Positions 28,634 through 37,626 are shown, counted from the stretch's first letter. The stretch is 64,000 bases of DNA from Stenotrophomonas humi (GCF_001431415.1 NZ_LDJI01000027.1:107494-171493), one strand, 5' to 3'. Numbers and translations are program-made. The notes: generated by a model not told the origin, from the sequence alone.

Positions 28634-29635
28634 TCAATACGTCCGGCACTGTCGCCAGCGCACGGACTCTTCAACGCCCGGGCGCGGGTTGAGCTGCACG
28701 CGTACGGTGCGCAGTGCCGGGTAGCGTTCCAGTTCCTGGCAGATCAGCGGCCACACTGCCGCATCGTCACCGCTGCGTTCGACCGACAGCGTGGAGCGTG
28801 TCAGCCAGATGCCGCTGACCACGCCGGGCGTGCGGGCCAGCGTCTTGGAAACCGATTGCTGGTAGCGCAGCAGAGTGGCGGGATCCGGATCGGCGATCTG
28901 CGTGGTTGCGTCGACCGGCGCGGTTGCTGCCGGCGTTTCCGCGCGGGTGGCGACCGGTGTCGCAGCATCGCCTGCATCGGCGCTGCGCACCTCGGCTGGT
29001 GCAAGCGCAGCGCTCACCGGCGACAAAGCCGCTTCATCCGTCTGCATCGTCAGGTAGCCCATACCGGCCAGCAGGCCGATGGTCAGCGCTGCCAGGCCGG
29101 CAATACCGGTGTGACGTGCAGCCTCGCGCTGGGCAATACCGGTAACCGTCTGGCGCATGTCGTCGGAGACGTAGGGCTTGAGCAACTGCCACAGGTTGCG
29201 CTCGTCGAACACTTCGATGGACTGCTTCTGCGCTTCGTTCAAACCATCCCGGTTGACATGGCCTTCGGTGATGAGCAGGCCGCCCTCCGCGCCGGTCAGG
29301 CGCATGGCCGAGGCCAGTTCGTTCACCGCAGTGGCATCAAAGCGGTAGGCACGGCCATGTTTGCAGGACACCAGCCAACGCTGCGCGTTCTGCTGCAGCA
29401 GGAAGTCGCTGCTGGTGCCGCGGTCGTTGTCCTCGCTGTCGGTCAGTGGCAGCAGGTTGCGCTGGTCAGCCATGGCCTGGCGCACGATCTGCGAGAACTC
29501 ACGCCAGCGCAGACCGGCCAATGCGGCCAGGCCGTGGCGGATTTCGGTTTTCCTGCGTTTGACCAGCCACATATAAGCCGTGGCCAGGCCCCACAGAACC
29601 AGCGCGAGCGCCAAAGCCAAAATCCAGGAAAACAT
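28634..29635 (-). CDS. membrane-anchored Mrr-like restriction endonuclease-fold protein
   Basis: 333 residues. It has an N-terminal membrane helix (WILALALALVLWGLATAYMW) followed by RRKTE, a domain near 35-165 resembling the Mrr/PD-(D/E)xK fold (SSDFLLQQNAQRWLVSCKHG, with D and the CK of the catalytic motif, then GGLLITEGHVN), a second membrane helix near 180-200 (LAALTIGLLAGMGYLT), an Ala/Thr/Pro-rich linker, and a C-terminal domain of about 70 residues with two cysteines. By the positive-inside rule the Mrr domain should be cytoplasmic and the C-terminus periplasmic. Biological role unknown; nuclease activity is not proven. There is no methylase nearby. Confidence 0.65.
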   Translation of the reverse strand: MFSWILALALALVLWGLATAYMWLVKRRKTEIRHGLAALAGLRWREFSQIVRQAMADQRNLLPLTDSEDNDRGTSSDFLLQQNAQRWLVSCKHGRAYRFDATAVNELASAMRLTGAEGGLLITEGHVNRDGLNEAQKQSIEVFDERNLWQLLKPYVSDDMRQTVTGIAQREAARHTGIAGLAALTIGLLAGMGYLTMQTDEAALSPVSAALAPAEVRSADAGDAATPVATRAETPAATAPVDATTQIADPDPATLLRYQQSVSKTLARTPGVVSGIWLTRSTLSVERSGDDAAVWPLICQELERYPALRTVRVQLNPRPGVEESVRWRQCRTY

Positions 29636-29736
29636 CAACAGCACCCAAAGCAGAGAGTTGGATCGGAAGTTTATCGTTGTTGGTGTGTTCGGAAGGTCGT
29701 CCTGTCCCGTCTATTTTCCGAGACCGGGTTGGCGGT

Positions 29737-30543
29737 TCAGCCTGCTGATACCAGGCCCGGCCAATAGTGACTGTCAGGCACGGCTCGCGCGCCGAAGATG
29801 GCCTGACCAACACGGACCACCGTGGCGCCTTCTTCGATGGCGATTTCGAAATCACCGGACATGCCCATCGACAGTTCATCCAGGGCAACGCTGGCCGGGG
29901 CGTCCTGGCGCAGGCGGTCGCGCAGCTCGCGCATGCGCACGAAGCAGGCGCGCACGCGTTCGGCTTCGGCCGAAAACAGCGCCAGCGTCATCAGCCCGCG
30001 CACGCGCAGGGCGGTGAACTGCGGCAGCGCCTGGATGAAGCCTGCCACTTCACTCGGCGGCAGGCCGAACTTGCTGTCCTCGTCCGAACTGTTGACCTGC
30101 ACGAACACATCCAGCGATCGGCCTTCGTGCTGCAGGCGGCGGTCCAGTGTTTCGGCCAGACGCAGGCTGTCCAGGGCTTGGAACTCGCTGGCAAAGCGCG
30201 CCACCAGCTTGGCCTTGTTGGTCTGCAGGTGACCGATCACCGACCAGTGCAGGTCGCCCAGGTCCTGCATTGCTTCCCACTTGTGGTGGGCCTCCTGCAC
30301 CTTGTTCTCGCCGAGCAGGCGACAGCCGGCCTGGTAGGCCAGGCGGATATGTGCTTCGTCGATGGTCTTGCTGACTGGCAGCAGACGGACCTGAGCAGGG
30401 TCGCGGCCGGCACGCAGGCACGCGGCAGCCATGCGCTGGCGCACCACGGCCAGGTTGTGGGCGAAATCCTCGACCGTTTCGGCGCGCGGGTAGCGCCCGT
30501 GCTGGTCGTGGCGGGTGGCGGTTTCAGGCGATGCGGGGGGCAT
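29737..30543 (-). CDS. YggS/PLPBP family pyridoxal-phosphate-binding protein
   Basis: 268 residues. Alanine-racemase-type N-terminal barrel. The PLP lysine lies in LLPVSKTIDEA (near residue 59), with HWSVIGHLQTNKAKL and the phosphate-binding LSMGMSGDFEIAIEEGATV. The family keeps vitamin B6 and amino-acid pools balanced and has no known catalytic activity. It is about 25 residues longer at the N-terminus than usual. It is often found near pilT or proC; here it stands alone between the Mrr-like gene and the phasin gene. Confidence 0.92.
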   Translation of the reverse strand: MPPASPETATRHDQHGRYPRAETVEDFAHNLAVVRQRMAAACLRAGRDPAQVRLLPVSKTIDEAHIRLAYQAGCRLLGENKVQEAHHKWEAMQDLGDLHWSVIGHLQTNKAKLVARFASEFQALDSLRLAETLDRRLQHEGRSLDVFVQVNSSDEDSKFGLPPSEVAGFIQALPQFTALRVRGLMTLALFSAEAERVRACFVRMRELRDRLRQDAPASVALDELSMGMSGDFEIAIEEGATVVRVGQAIFGARAVPDSHYWPGLVSAG

Positions 30544-30583
30544 GGCAGTTCTCTTCCCGGCACCGTATTAAACGCCAGACACG

Positions 30584-30645
30584 AAAAACCCGCCATCCGG
30601 TGCCGTGAGGGGAGGGAGACAAACGGCGCGGTACTGCTGGCGGGT
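30584..30645 (-). terminator. terminator of the phasin gene
   Basis: Minus strand: ACCCGCCA pairs with TGGCGGGT, with a long loop that contains its own small stem (GCCGT/ACGGC), followed by TTTTT. It lies about 38 bp after the phasin-like gene stop. Confidence 0.55.
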
Positions 30646-30682
30646 CAAGTGATTCTTGCTCAACTTTTGCTGCTTTGCAACA

Positions 30683-31150
30683 TCAATGTTCTTCAGGCTT
30701 CGTCGTCGTATGCGAGGCACGGCTTTCAGCCCGGCTCAGGCGCCGGTTGAGCGCGTCCAGGCGTTCATTCAAGGCTTCGATATCCGAACGGCTGGGGATG
30801 TCCATCCGCCGCAGCACGCGGTGCACGCTGTCATCGACGCTTTTCTCGACGCGGTCCCAGGTGCCGGCTGCACGATCACGTGCCTGGCCAAGAGTGTTTT
30901 CGACGGTGTCGCGCAGGCTGGCCCCGGCGGTCGATTCCTCGCGCGAGCGCGCTTCGGCGGTTTCGCCCTCTTTGACCAGCGATTCAAACAGCCGGCTGCC
31001 TTCGTCCTGTGCGCGTGCCAGCGCACCCAACCCTGCAAGCCAGACCTGTTGAGCGGAATGAGTCACCTTGCGGCCCAGGCGCTCGGCCTGGTCCTGCAAG
31101 CGGGGACCGCCGCCATTTTCGTCCCCGGTGCGATGTTCATGTGAGTTCAT
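30683..31150 (-). CDS. phasin-family PHA granule-associated protein (PhaI/PhaF N-domain type)
   Basis: 155 residues. The signature segment VWLAGLGALARAQDEGSRLF (near 36-55) and the LVKEGE that follows are typical of PhaI/PhaF-type phasins. The C-terminal third forms a predicted coiled coil (DIEALNERLDALNRRLSRAE). There is no Lys/Ala-rich DNA-binding tail as in PhaF. It would coat polyhydroxyalkanoate granules. The next gene upstream encodes another PHA-system protein, but no PHA synthase is in the window. Confidence 0.88.
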   Translation of the reverse strand: MNSHEHRTGDENGGGPRLQDQAERLGRKVTHSAQQVWLAGLGALARAQDEGSRLFESLVKEGETAEARSREESTAGASLRDTVENTLGQARDRAAGTWDRVEKSVDDSVHRVLRRMDIPSRSDIEALNERLDALNRRLSRAESRASHTTTKPEEH

Positions 31151-31232
31151 TACGGTGCTCCTGAGTCTGGGTATCTAGCGCCCAGAAACACCGTAACCGG
31201 CCGCTTGCCAGCGCGGCGTGATGGGAGCCGGT

Positions 31233-31508
31233 TCAGCCGAGTTTTTCAGTCAGCACGCGTTGGATTTCCGATTCGACCATGCCTTTCATCGCCGACAGCA
31301 GGAAGCCCAGCTGTGCCTTCACCCGCACTGCGCCGGGCAACAGCTCAATGGCACCTTCCACGCCGGAGCGGGTGAAGTGCAGCACCTGGCCTTCCCAGCG
31401 GGTGGCGACGTCGAAACGTTCCTGCAGTTTTTCGGCCACTTCACCGATGGCGCTGCGGGCCTTGTCGTCGGACAGGGAGTGGGCGTGTTGGATGTCGATG
31501 CTGGACAT
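31233..31508 (-). CDS. polyhydroxyalkanoic acid system family protein
   Basis: 91 residues. It matches the small PHA_gran_rgn type family (SSIDIQHAHSLSDDKARSA at the start; GAIELLPGAVRVKAQLGFLL, MKGMVESEIQRVL at the end). Members are found with phasin genes, and their biochemical role is not known. The start at 31508 is preceded by AGGA with 7-nt spacing. It lies 82 bp upstream of the phasin gene on the same strand and probably shares its regulation. Confidence 0.82.
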   Translation of the reverse strand: MSSIDIQHAHSLSDDKARSAIGEVAEKLQERFDVATRWEGQVLHFTRSGVEGAIELLPGAVRVKAQLGFLLSAMKGMVESEIQRVLTEKLG

Positions 31509-31626
31509 GGGCTGTTCCTGGGTGCGGCTTGATTGAAGAGGTGCGGCATTGTGCGGACGTTGACGATGCACTCCAAGCCCCGCGGCCATCTTCTGAATGA
31601 TCCAGTGACCTGCTAGTCTGCCACCG

Positions 31627-32430
31627 GTGCGAACTTTGCAAGTCCATTTCAGCAATCGACAACAGCCCGACCAGCCGATAACGCCGGGCGTCCAGCGCAT
31701 CGTGCGCCATGCTTCGGGTCAGGTGCGGCTGGGCGACGACAGCGTCGGCCCGATGCTGCTGGCCCAGTTCTGTTCCGACCAACGCGGCGTCTGGTTGCAG
31801 GTTGCCAACGGCGTGCGCGGCATTCATGTGAACGGTCGGCCGGTGCGGCGCATGGCCTTGCTGCGGGCCGGTGATTCGATCTATGCCGATGGCGCCGAAA
31901 TGCTGTTGCGGGGCAGCTGCGAGCAGCTGCCCGATCCGCCCGAGGCTGCCACCGAGCAGATCGAAGACCTGCGCGTGTTGCTGCGCGGTGTGGGTGGTCG
32001 TCACCACGGGCGCAGTTTCACCCTGGAGCGTCCACGCACGGTCGGCAGCGAGCCGGGCAGCGATATCGTCATCGACGACCCTGCTTTTGCCGGCGCCCAC
32101 GCCCGTTTCGAGCGGCATGGTGAAAAAGTGCTGCTGCGCGACCTGGGCTCGGCCGAGGGTGCCCTGGTCAATGGCGTGCTCAGCCGGCATTGCTGGCTGC
32201 AGGCGGGCGACCAGGTGGTATTCGAGGGCAGCCATCGTTTCGTGCTGGAAATGCCGCTGGGGCAGGGCGTGCCGAACCAGGCCTTTGTCGCCGACGAAGC
32301 GCCCTTGACCCCCGAGGTGGAGGTTCCTGCGCCCAAGCCACCCCGTTCGCGGCGTTGGCCGTGGCTGCTGCTCAGCGCCTTGTTGCTGGGTGCGGCGATC
32401 AGCGCCCTGCTGATGTTCGGCGCCCGCTGA
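31627..32430 (+). CDS. FHA-domain membrane protein
   Basis: 267 residues, GTG start. Two FHA-like segments are visible. The first (about 15-95) is degenerate. The second (about 112-205) has RTVGSEPGSDIVIDDPAFAG, AHARF, LLRDLGSAEGALVNG; the usual G-R and S-x-x-H of phosphothreonine-binding FHA domains are VGS and AGAH here, so phosphopeptide binding is doubtful. A Pro-rich stretch leads to a C-terminal membrane helix (WPWLLLSALLLGAAISALLM). Tail-anchored topology with the FHA part in the cytoplasm is likely. Partner unknown. A GC hairpin follows the stop at 32447-32463. Confidence 0.8.
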   Translation: MRTLQVHFSNRQQPDQPITPGVQRIVRHASGQVRLGDDSVGPMLLAQFCSDQRGVWLQVANGVRGIHVNGRPVRRMALLRAGDSIYADGAEMLLRGSCEQLPDPPEAATEQIEDLRVLLRGVGGRHHGRSFTLERPRTVGSEPGSDIVIDDPAFAGAHARFERHGEKVLLRDLGSAEGALVNGVLSRHCWLQAGDQVVFEGSHRFVLEMPLGQGVPNQAFVADEAPLTPEVEVPAPKPPRSRRWPWLLLSALLLGAAISALLMFGAR

Positions 32431-32568
32431 TCCGGCGTTTGCGTCCCCGCCGCAATGCGGCGGCTGGGGGGTAAACCGCCCCAGTTATTGGGTGCAGATG
32501 CAACTTTTTCCGTGTCCCCAAAGGCTGTTGCGCTGCGGCATACTAGGCGTTCTGCCTAAAGGTGTGAC

Positions 32569-33654
32569 ATGACGCGCGCATTCAATTTCAGTGCCGGCCC
32601 TGCAACGCTGCCGGAGCAAGTTCTCCGCCAGGCGCAGGAGGAAATGTTGGAATGGAATGGCGTTGGCGCGTCCATCGTCGAAATAAGCCATCGCAGCGCC
32701 GATTTCATGGCGGTCGCGGCACAGGCCGAAGCCGACCTTCGCCGCCTGATCGGCATTCCGGATGACTATGCGGTGCTGTTCCTGGGCGGTGGCGCCACCA
32801 CCCAGCAGGCGTTGCTGCCGTTGAACTTTGCCGAGCCCGGCCAGCGTGCCGACTACGTGGTCAGTGGCCACTGGGGCAAGACGGCGGTCAAACAGGCCCA
32901 GCCGTACGTGGATGCGCATATCGCCGCCAGCGGAGAAGCCGATGGCTTCCACGACATTCCAGCGGTGGCGCAGTGGCAGTTGTCCAAGGACGCGGCCTAT
33001 GTGCACATCACCGCCAACGAAACCATCCATGGCATCGAGTTCCGCGATGTGCCGGACGTTGGCAATGTGCCGCTGATCGCCGATTTCAGTTCTTCCATCG
33101 CCTCCGAACCGATCGACGTGTCGCGCTACGGCGTGATCTATGCCGGCGCGCAGAAAAATCTCGGCCCGGTTGGTATTGCGGTGGTGATCATCCGCCGGGA
33201 CCTGCTGGAGCGCGCGGGCCAACCGCGCGCCGATATCTTTGACTACCGCTCGCATGTCGCGCGGGATTCGATGCTCAACACACCGCCGACCTGGAACTGG
33301 TATCTGGCCGGGCTGATGTTCAAATGGATGCTGGCGCAGGGCGGTGTGGAAGCGTTTGCCAAGCTGAGCCAGGCCAAGTCGGCGCTGGTTTACGAGGCCA
33401 TCGATGGCTCCGGCGGCTTCTATCGCAACGATGTGGTGCCGGCGGTGCGTTCGCGCATGAACATCCCGTTCTTCCTGGCGGACGACGCACTCAATGCGCG
33501 CTTCGTCAGTGAGTCCAAAGCGGCCGGACTGTTGGCGCTGAAGGGCCACAAGGCCGTGGGCGGCATCCGTGCCTCGCTGTACAACGCCATGCCGCTGGCA
33601 GGCGCGCAGGCGCTGGCTGCCTTCATGCGTGATTTCCAGCAGCGCAACGGCTGA
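32569..33654 (+). CDS. serC: phosphoserine aminotransferase
   Basis: 361 residues. Class V PLP aminotransferase converting 3-phosphohydroxypyruvate to phosphoserine (also used in pyridoxine synthesis). Opening [18 protein letters not shown] lysine in [19 protein letters not shown] (near 198); C-terminal [13 protein letters not shown]. It precedes pheA and aroA, the conserved serC-pheA-aroA order that supplies serine and the shikimate branch. Confidence 0.97.
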   Translation: MTRAFNFSAGPATLPEQVLRQAQEEMLEWNGVGASIVEISHRSADFMAVAAQAEADLRRLIGIPDDYAVLFLGGGATTQQALLPLNFAEPGQRADYVVSGHWGKTAVKQAQPYVDAHIAASGEADGFHDIPAVAQWQLSKDAAYVHITANETIHGIEFRDVPDVGNVPLIADFSSSIASEPIDVSRYGVIYAGAQKNLGPVGIAVVIIRRDLLERAGQPRADIFDYRSHVARDSMLNTPPTWNWYLAGLMFKWMLAQGGVEAFAKLSQAKSALVYEAIDGSGGFYRNDVVPAVRSRMNIPFFLADDALNARFVSESKAAGLLALKGHKAVGGIRASLYNAMPLAGAQALAAFMRDFQQRNG

Positions 33655-33707
33655 TCAACTTTTTACGCCGCGCGCCTGGCGCCGGCCTGCAACAGGTAGA
33701 CGATTCC

Positions 33708-34907
33708 ATGGCACCCAAGCCACCCAAGACCCCCGCCAAGGCGAAACCGGCACCGGCCAAACAGGCCGTCAAGAAGCAGGCCGTCAAGAAGACCGTCGCC
33801 AAGAAAGACGTTGTCGTCCCCGTCGCCAAGCCGGTGCTGGCCGACGTGCGCGCCAAGATCGACCAGATTGACCGCAACATCCAGTCGCTGATCGCCGAGC
33901 GCGCGCAGTTCGCCCACCAGGTCGGCAAGGCCAAGGGCAAGCTGGCCGCAGCGGTGGATTACTACCGGCCCGAGCGCGAGGCGCAGGTGCTGCGCATGGT
34001 GGTGGACCGCAACGAAGGCCCGCTCAGCGATGAAGTGCTGGTGCACGTGTACCGCGAGATCATGTCCGCCTGTCTGGCCCAGCAGGAACCGCTGAAGATC
34101 GGCTACCTCGGCCCGGAAGGAACCTTCAGCCAGCAGGCCGTGCTCAAGCACTTCGGCCGCTCGGCAATGGGCCTGCCGATGGCGAGCATCGAAGAAGTGT
34201 TCCAGGAAGTGGAAGCCGGCAACGCGGATTTCGGTGTGGTGCCGGTGGAGAATTCGGGGCAGGGGACGATCCAGATCACGCTGGACATGTTCCTGACCTC
34301 CAACCTCAAGATCTGTGGCGAAGTGGAACTGCGCGTCCAGCAGTTCCTGATGTCGCGCAGTGGTCGCATCGATGATATCGAGCGCATTTATGCGCATCCG
34401 CAGTCGTTCATGCAGACCTCGGCCTGGTTGCGTGCCAATCTGCCCAAGGCCGAGAAGATTCCGGTTTCGAGCAACGCCGAGGGCGCGCGCCGTGCCCGCA
34501 ATGCCGACGATGCCGCCGCGATTGGTGGTGAGAGCGCCGGCCACGTTTATGGCCTGAAGAAGGTGGTGACCAAGCCGATCCAGAACGACGCGGACAACAC
34601 CACGCGCTTCCTGGTGATTGGCCGCCAGTTCTTCCCGACTTCCGGCCACGACCGCACCTCGGTGCTGGTGTTCATCCATGACAAGCCGGGTGCGCTGTTC
34701 GACGTGCTCAGCCCGTTCGCACGCCATGGCATCAGCATGAACCGGATCGAGTCGCGGCCGTCGCACCAGGCCAAGTGGGAATACGGCTTCTTCATCGACC
34801 TGGCCGGTCATATCGAAGACGAATCCATGCAGGCGGCGCTGGCCGAACTGAAGGCGCACTCGGCGGAAATCAAGGTGCTGGGTTCCTACCCGGTCGCCGT
34901 GCCCTGA
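33708..34907 (+). CDS. pheA: bifunctional chorismate mutase / prephenate dehydratase (P-protein)
   Basis: 399 residues. AroQ chorismate mutase at about 45-130 (LADVRAKIDQIDRNIQSL), prephenate dehydratase from about 135 (IGYLGPEGTFSQQAVLKHF, VPVENSGQGTIQITL, NTTRFLVIGRQFF) and a C-terminal ACT domain with the phenylalanine-binding ESRP (NRIESRPSHQAKWEY). The first about 43 residues are an extra Lys/Ala/Pro/Val-rich extension (KPPKTPAKAKPAPAK, then AVKKQAVKKTVAKK) that ordinary P-proteins lack. It sits 53 bp after serC. Confidence 0.96.
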   Translation: MAPKPPKTPAKAKPAPAKQAVKKQAVKKTVAKKDVVVPVAKPVLADVRAKIDQIDRNIQSLIAERAQFAHQVGKAKGKLAAAVDYYRPEREAQVLRMVVDRNEGPLSDEVLVHVYREIMSACLAQQEPLKIGYLGPEGTFSQQAVLKHFGRSAMGLPMASIEEVFQEVEAGNADFGVVPVENSGQGTIQITLDMFLTSNLKICGEVELRVQQFLMSRSGRIDDIERIYAHPQSFMQTSAWLRANLPKAEKIPVSSNAEGARRARNADDAAAIGGESAGHVYGLKKVVTKPIQNDADNTTRFLVIGRQFFPTSGHDRTSVLVFIHDKPGALFDVLSPFARHGISMNRIESRPSHQAKWEYGFFIDLAGHIEDESMQAALAELKAHSAEIKVLGSYPVAVP

Positions 34908-34935
34908 TTTCGCCGTAACCATCGACGCATGTATC

Positions 34936-34960
34936 CCTTTCCCCGCGAGGCGGGGGAAGG
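34936..34960. repeat. intergenic hairpin repeat between pheA and aroA
   Basis: CCTTTCCCCGCGAGGCGGGGGAAGG, an imperfect inverted repeat, followed by TGCCCGAAGGGCGGATGGGG, itself with an inverted repeat. Same family as the hairpins at 23141 and 62858. Confidence 0.65.
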
Positions 34961-35064
34961 TGCCCGAAGGGCGGATGGGGGCAGGCTCTGCGCCGTTATC
35001 CAATCCGCCTTCAGCCCCCGCTTCCCGCATTGAGCAGGAAGGGAAGAACGTTCAGAGAGTCCGC

Positions 35065-36378
35065 ATGAGTTCCCAGCCCTACTGGATTGCACGCAAAGGT
35101 TCCGCCCTGCAGGGCACGCTCGACATCCCCGGCGACAAATCGGTGTCGCACCGTGCGGTGATGTTCGCTGCACTGGCCGATGGCGTGTCACACATCGACG
35201 GCTTCCTGGAAGGCGAAGACACCCGGGCCACCGCGAACATCTTCGCCCAGATGGGCGTGCGCTTCGAAACCCCGACGCCGTCACGGCGCATCGTGCACGG
35301 CGTGGGCGTGGACGGCCTGCAGGCCCCGCAAGGCGAACTGGATTGTGGCAATGCCGGCACCGGCATGCGCCTGCTGGCCGGCCTGCTGGCGGCACAGCCG
35401 TTCGGCAGCACTCTGGTTGGTGACGAGTCGTTGACCAAGCGGCCGATGCGCCGCGTCACCGGCCCGTTGGCACTGATGGGTGCGCGCATCGACACCCAGG
35501 ACGATGGCACGCCGCCACTGCATATCCACGGTGGCCAGCCACTGCAGGGCATTCACTACGAGTTGCCGGTGGCCAGCGCGCAGGTGAAGTCAGCGGTGTT
35601 GCTTGCCGGTCTGTATGCGCAGGGCGACACCACCGTGGTCGAGCCGCATCCGACCCGCGACTACACCGAGCGCATGCTGCGCGCGTTCGGCGTGGAAATC
35701 GATTTCGAGCCGGGCAAGGCACGCCTGCGCGGCGGCCAGCGGCTGCGTGCGACCGACATTTCGGTACCGGCGGATTTCTCGTCCTCGGCGTTCTTCATCG
35801 TCGCCGCCAGCATCATTCCGGGCTCGGAAGTGCGCCTGCGTTCGGTGGGCTTGAATCCGCGCCGCACCGGCCTGCTTACCGCGCTGCGTATGATGGGCGC
35901 GGACATCACCGAAGAAAACCACGCCGAGCACGGTGGCGAAGCGGTTGCCGACCTGGTGGTGCGCTACGCGCCGCTCAAGGGCACAGAAATTCCGGTGGAT
36001 GTGGTGCCGGACATGATCGATGAGTTCCCGGCGCTGTTTGTCGCCGCTGCAGCGGCACAAGGCCAGACCGTGGTGCGCGGTGCGGCCGAATTGCGGGTGA
36101 AGGAGTCGGACCGCCTTGCGGCCATGGCCACCGGCCTTCGCACGCTGGGTTTGCGCGTGGACGAGACCGAGGACGGTGCCACCATTTTCGGTGGCCCGTT
36201 GGGCAGCGGCACGATTGAAAGCCACGGTGACCACCGCATCTCGATGGCGTTCGCCATCGCCGGTCAGCTGAGCACGGGTGAAGTGCGCATCAACGATGTG
36301 GCCAACGTGGCAACCTCGTTCCCCGGTTTCGACACACTGGCGAACGGTGCGGGCTTCGGGCTCAGCGCCCGGTCCTGA
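35065..36378 (+). CDS. aroA: 5-enolpyruvylshikimate-3-phosphate synthase
   Basis: 437 residues. Sixth step of the shikimate pathway. Family motifs: IPGDKSVSHRAVMFAAL, LDCGNAGTGMRLLAGLL, DESLTKRPMRR, and KESDRLAAMATGL near the C-terminus. The LDCGNAGTGMR form with G-N-A-G-T-G-M is close to the class II type. The start at 35065 is chosen because the mature fold begins there and a purine-rich AGAGAG lies just upstream; the open frame extends 35 codons further without family similarity. Its 3' end overlaps the convergent TonB_C gene by 17 bp. Confidence 0.96.
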   Translation: MSSQPYWIARKGSALQGTLDIPGDKSVSHRAVMFAALADGVSHIDGFLEGEDTRATANIFAQMGVRFETPTPSRRIVHGVGVDGLQAPQGELDCGNAGTGMRLLAGLLAAQPFGSTLVGDESLTKRPMRRVTGPLALMGARIDTQDDGTPPLHIHGGQPLQGIHYELPVASAQVKSAVLLAGLYAQGDTTVVEPHPTRDYTERMLRAFGVEIDFEPGKARLRGGQRLRATDISVPADFSSSAFFIVAASIIPGSEVRLRSVGLNPRRTGLLTALRMMGADITEENHAEHGGEAVADLVVRYAPLKGTEIPVDVVPDMIDEFPALFVAAAAAQGQTVVRGAAELRVKESDRLAAMATGLRTLGLRVDETEDGATIFGGPLGSGTIESHGDHRISMAFAIAGQLSTGEVRINDVANVATSFPGFDTLANGAGFGLSARS

Positions 36379-36862
36379 ACTCCACCGGCACCTGCACCAC
36401 GCTCGGTACCGCCTGGCCATCCCGCATGGCCGGGCGGAAACGCCACTGGCGCAGTGCTGTCATGGCGGCATCGTCCAGGCGTGGGTCGGCGGCGCCCTGA
36501 CGCGCGACGATGCTCAGTTCGATCACATGCCCGTTGCGGTCGATCTGTAGTCGGGCGATCACGTCACCCTCGATGCCAGCCTGGAGTACGTCTGCCGGAT
36601 AGTCCGGCAGCGGATTGTCTGCCAGCGGTTCGGCATCACCATTGGCCATGGGCGTGGCAGTAACCGGGGCGTGCTGGATGGCCGTACTGGGGGCAACCAC
36701 CGCGGAGGGTTCGTCGGAAAGCGGTTGTGCAACATGCCGTGCGAACAACAGCATGCCGATCACCAGGGACGCCGCCAGCAGCACCCACAGCCAAGCGGCC
36801 ACCGTGCCCGACTGAGGGGTGGTGGTGCTGGCGCTGGCTTGATCGTGGGGAATGCTGGACAT
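36362..36862 (-). CDS. TonB-family C-terminal domain protein
   Basis: 166 residues. Short cytoplasmic N-terminus, one membrane helix (VAAWLWVLLAASLVIGMLLFA, about 21-41), an Ala/Pro linker, and a TonB_C domain (DYPADVLQAGIEGDVIARL ... ALRQWRFRPAMRDGQAVPS). The linker is much shorter than in true TonB, so it may not span the periplasm. No exbB/exbD genes are nearby. It may be an energy transducer or an envelope-stress protein. It converges with aroA. Confidence 0.82.
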   Translation of the reverse strand: MSSIPHDQASASTTTPQSGTVAAWLWVLLAASLVIGMLLFARHVAQPLSDEPSAVVAPSTAIQHAPVTATPMANGDAEPLADNPLPDYPADVLQAGIEGDVIARLQIDRNGHVIELSIVARQGAADPRLDDAAMTALRQWRFRPAMRDGQAVPSVVQVPVEFRTGR

Positions 36863-36961
36863 GGACTTGGCTGCCTTGCACGTTCTGCAATGCGGCCAGT
36901 CTGGCCATGGCGGAGTGACCTGCGGCTAAACCCAGCCGAGGCCCGACGCCTGGGGTTCAGC

Positions 36962-37609
36962 TTACTGAGCGGGTTTGAAATCGAAGGGGATTTCGAGCGT
37001 GCCCTGCATTGGCTGGCCGTTGCTCTGGGCAGGCTGGAAACGCCAGCCACGAACCGCATCCAGTGCAGCGCGATCCAGATCACGCGAGCCGCTGCGCTGG
37101 ATCACCTTGGCGTCCAGAGGCAGGCCCTTGGCGTCCACTTCCACCTGCACAACGACCGTGCCGCTGTCGCCACGGCGCAGGGCCGCCGGCGGGTAGTCCG
37201 GGGCTGGACTCTGCCCCGGCAGGGGAACCGGCCGATCGGTCGGTGCTGCGGCAACCGGAGCGGGGGCCGGTGCTGGCGCGGGTGCAGGTTGCTCGGCAAT
37301 GGGAGCCGGCGGTGGAGCAGGGGTTTCCACCAGTGCGGGGGCCTCTTCAACCGCTACCGGGCGCGCATCGGGCATGTCACTGGCCCCAGCACCGGCCGGG
37401 AGGGGAGCCGGCAACGGAGTAATTTCGGCGACTTCGGCCTGCGGCTGGGCAGGCCCGGCACGGTAGAAGTCGCTGTTGCGGCGCGCATTGAGCCAGACCA
37501 CAACGAACAAAAGCAGGCCAACGCCAAAGGCGATACCGGCGATCTTCAGGGCGTTGCGGGGCAACTGAAAGGTGATGTTCTGGTCGGTGCGGGAGCGTGA
37601 TGCGGACAT
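36962..37609 (-). CDS. TonB-like energy transducer
   Basis: 215 residues. N-terminal cytoplasmic stretch, membrane helix at about 22-42 (IAGIAFGVGLLLFVVVWLNA), a Pro/Ala-rich periplasmic linker with APAPAPAPAP repeats (about 60-130), and a TonB_C domain (DYPPAALRRGDSGTVVVQVEV ... RGWRFQPAQSNGQPM). The arrangement is typical of TonB-type transducers. The start at 37609 fits the membrane segment; the upstream frame crosses the divergent serS start. It lies 99 bp upstream of the shorter TonB_C gene on the same strand. Confidence 0.85.
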   Translation of the reverse strand: MSASRSRTDQNITFQLPRNALKIAGIAFGVGLLLFVVVWLNARRNSDFYRAGPAQPQAEVAEITPLPAPLPAGAGASDMPDARPVAVEEAPALVETPAPPPAPIAEQPAPAPAPAPAPVAAAPTDRPVPLPGQSPAPDYPPAALRRGDSGTVVVQVEVDAKGLPLDAKVIQRSGSRDLDRAALDAVRGWRFQPAQSNGQPMQGTLEIPFDFKPAQ

Positions 37610-37626
37610 GGGCTGGACCGGATTGA

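Noticed and set aside
33663..35030. 455-codon minus-strand frame opposite pheA
   Set aside because: PheA domains on the plus strand explain the open reading; no family signature in this one.
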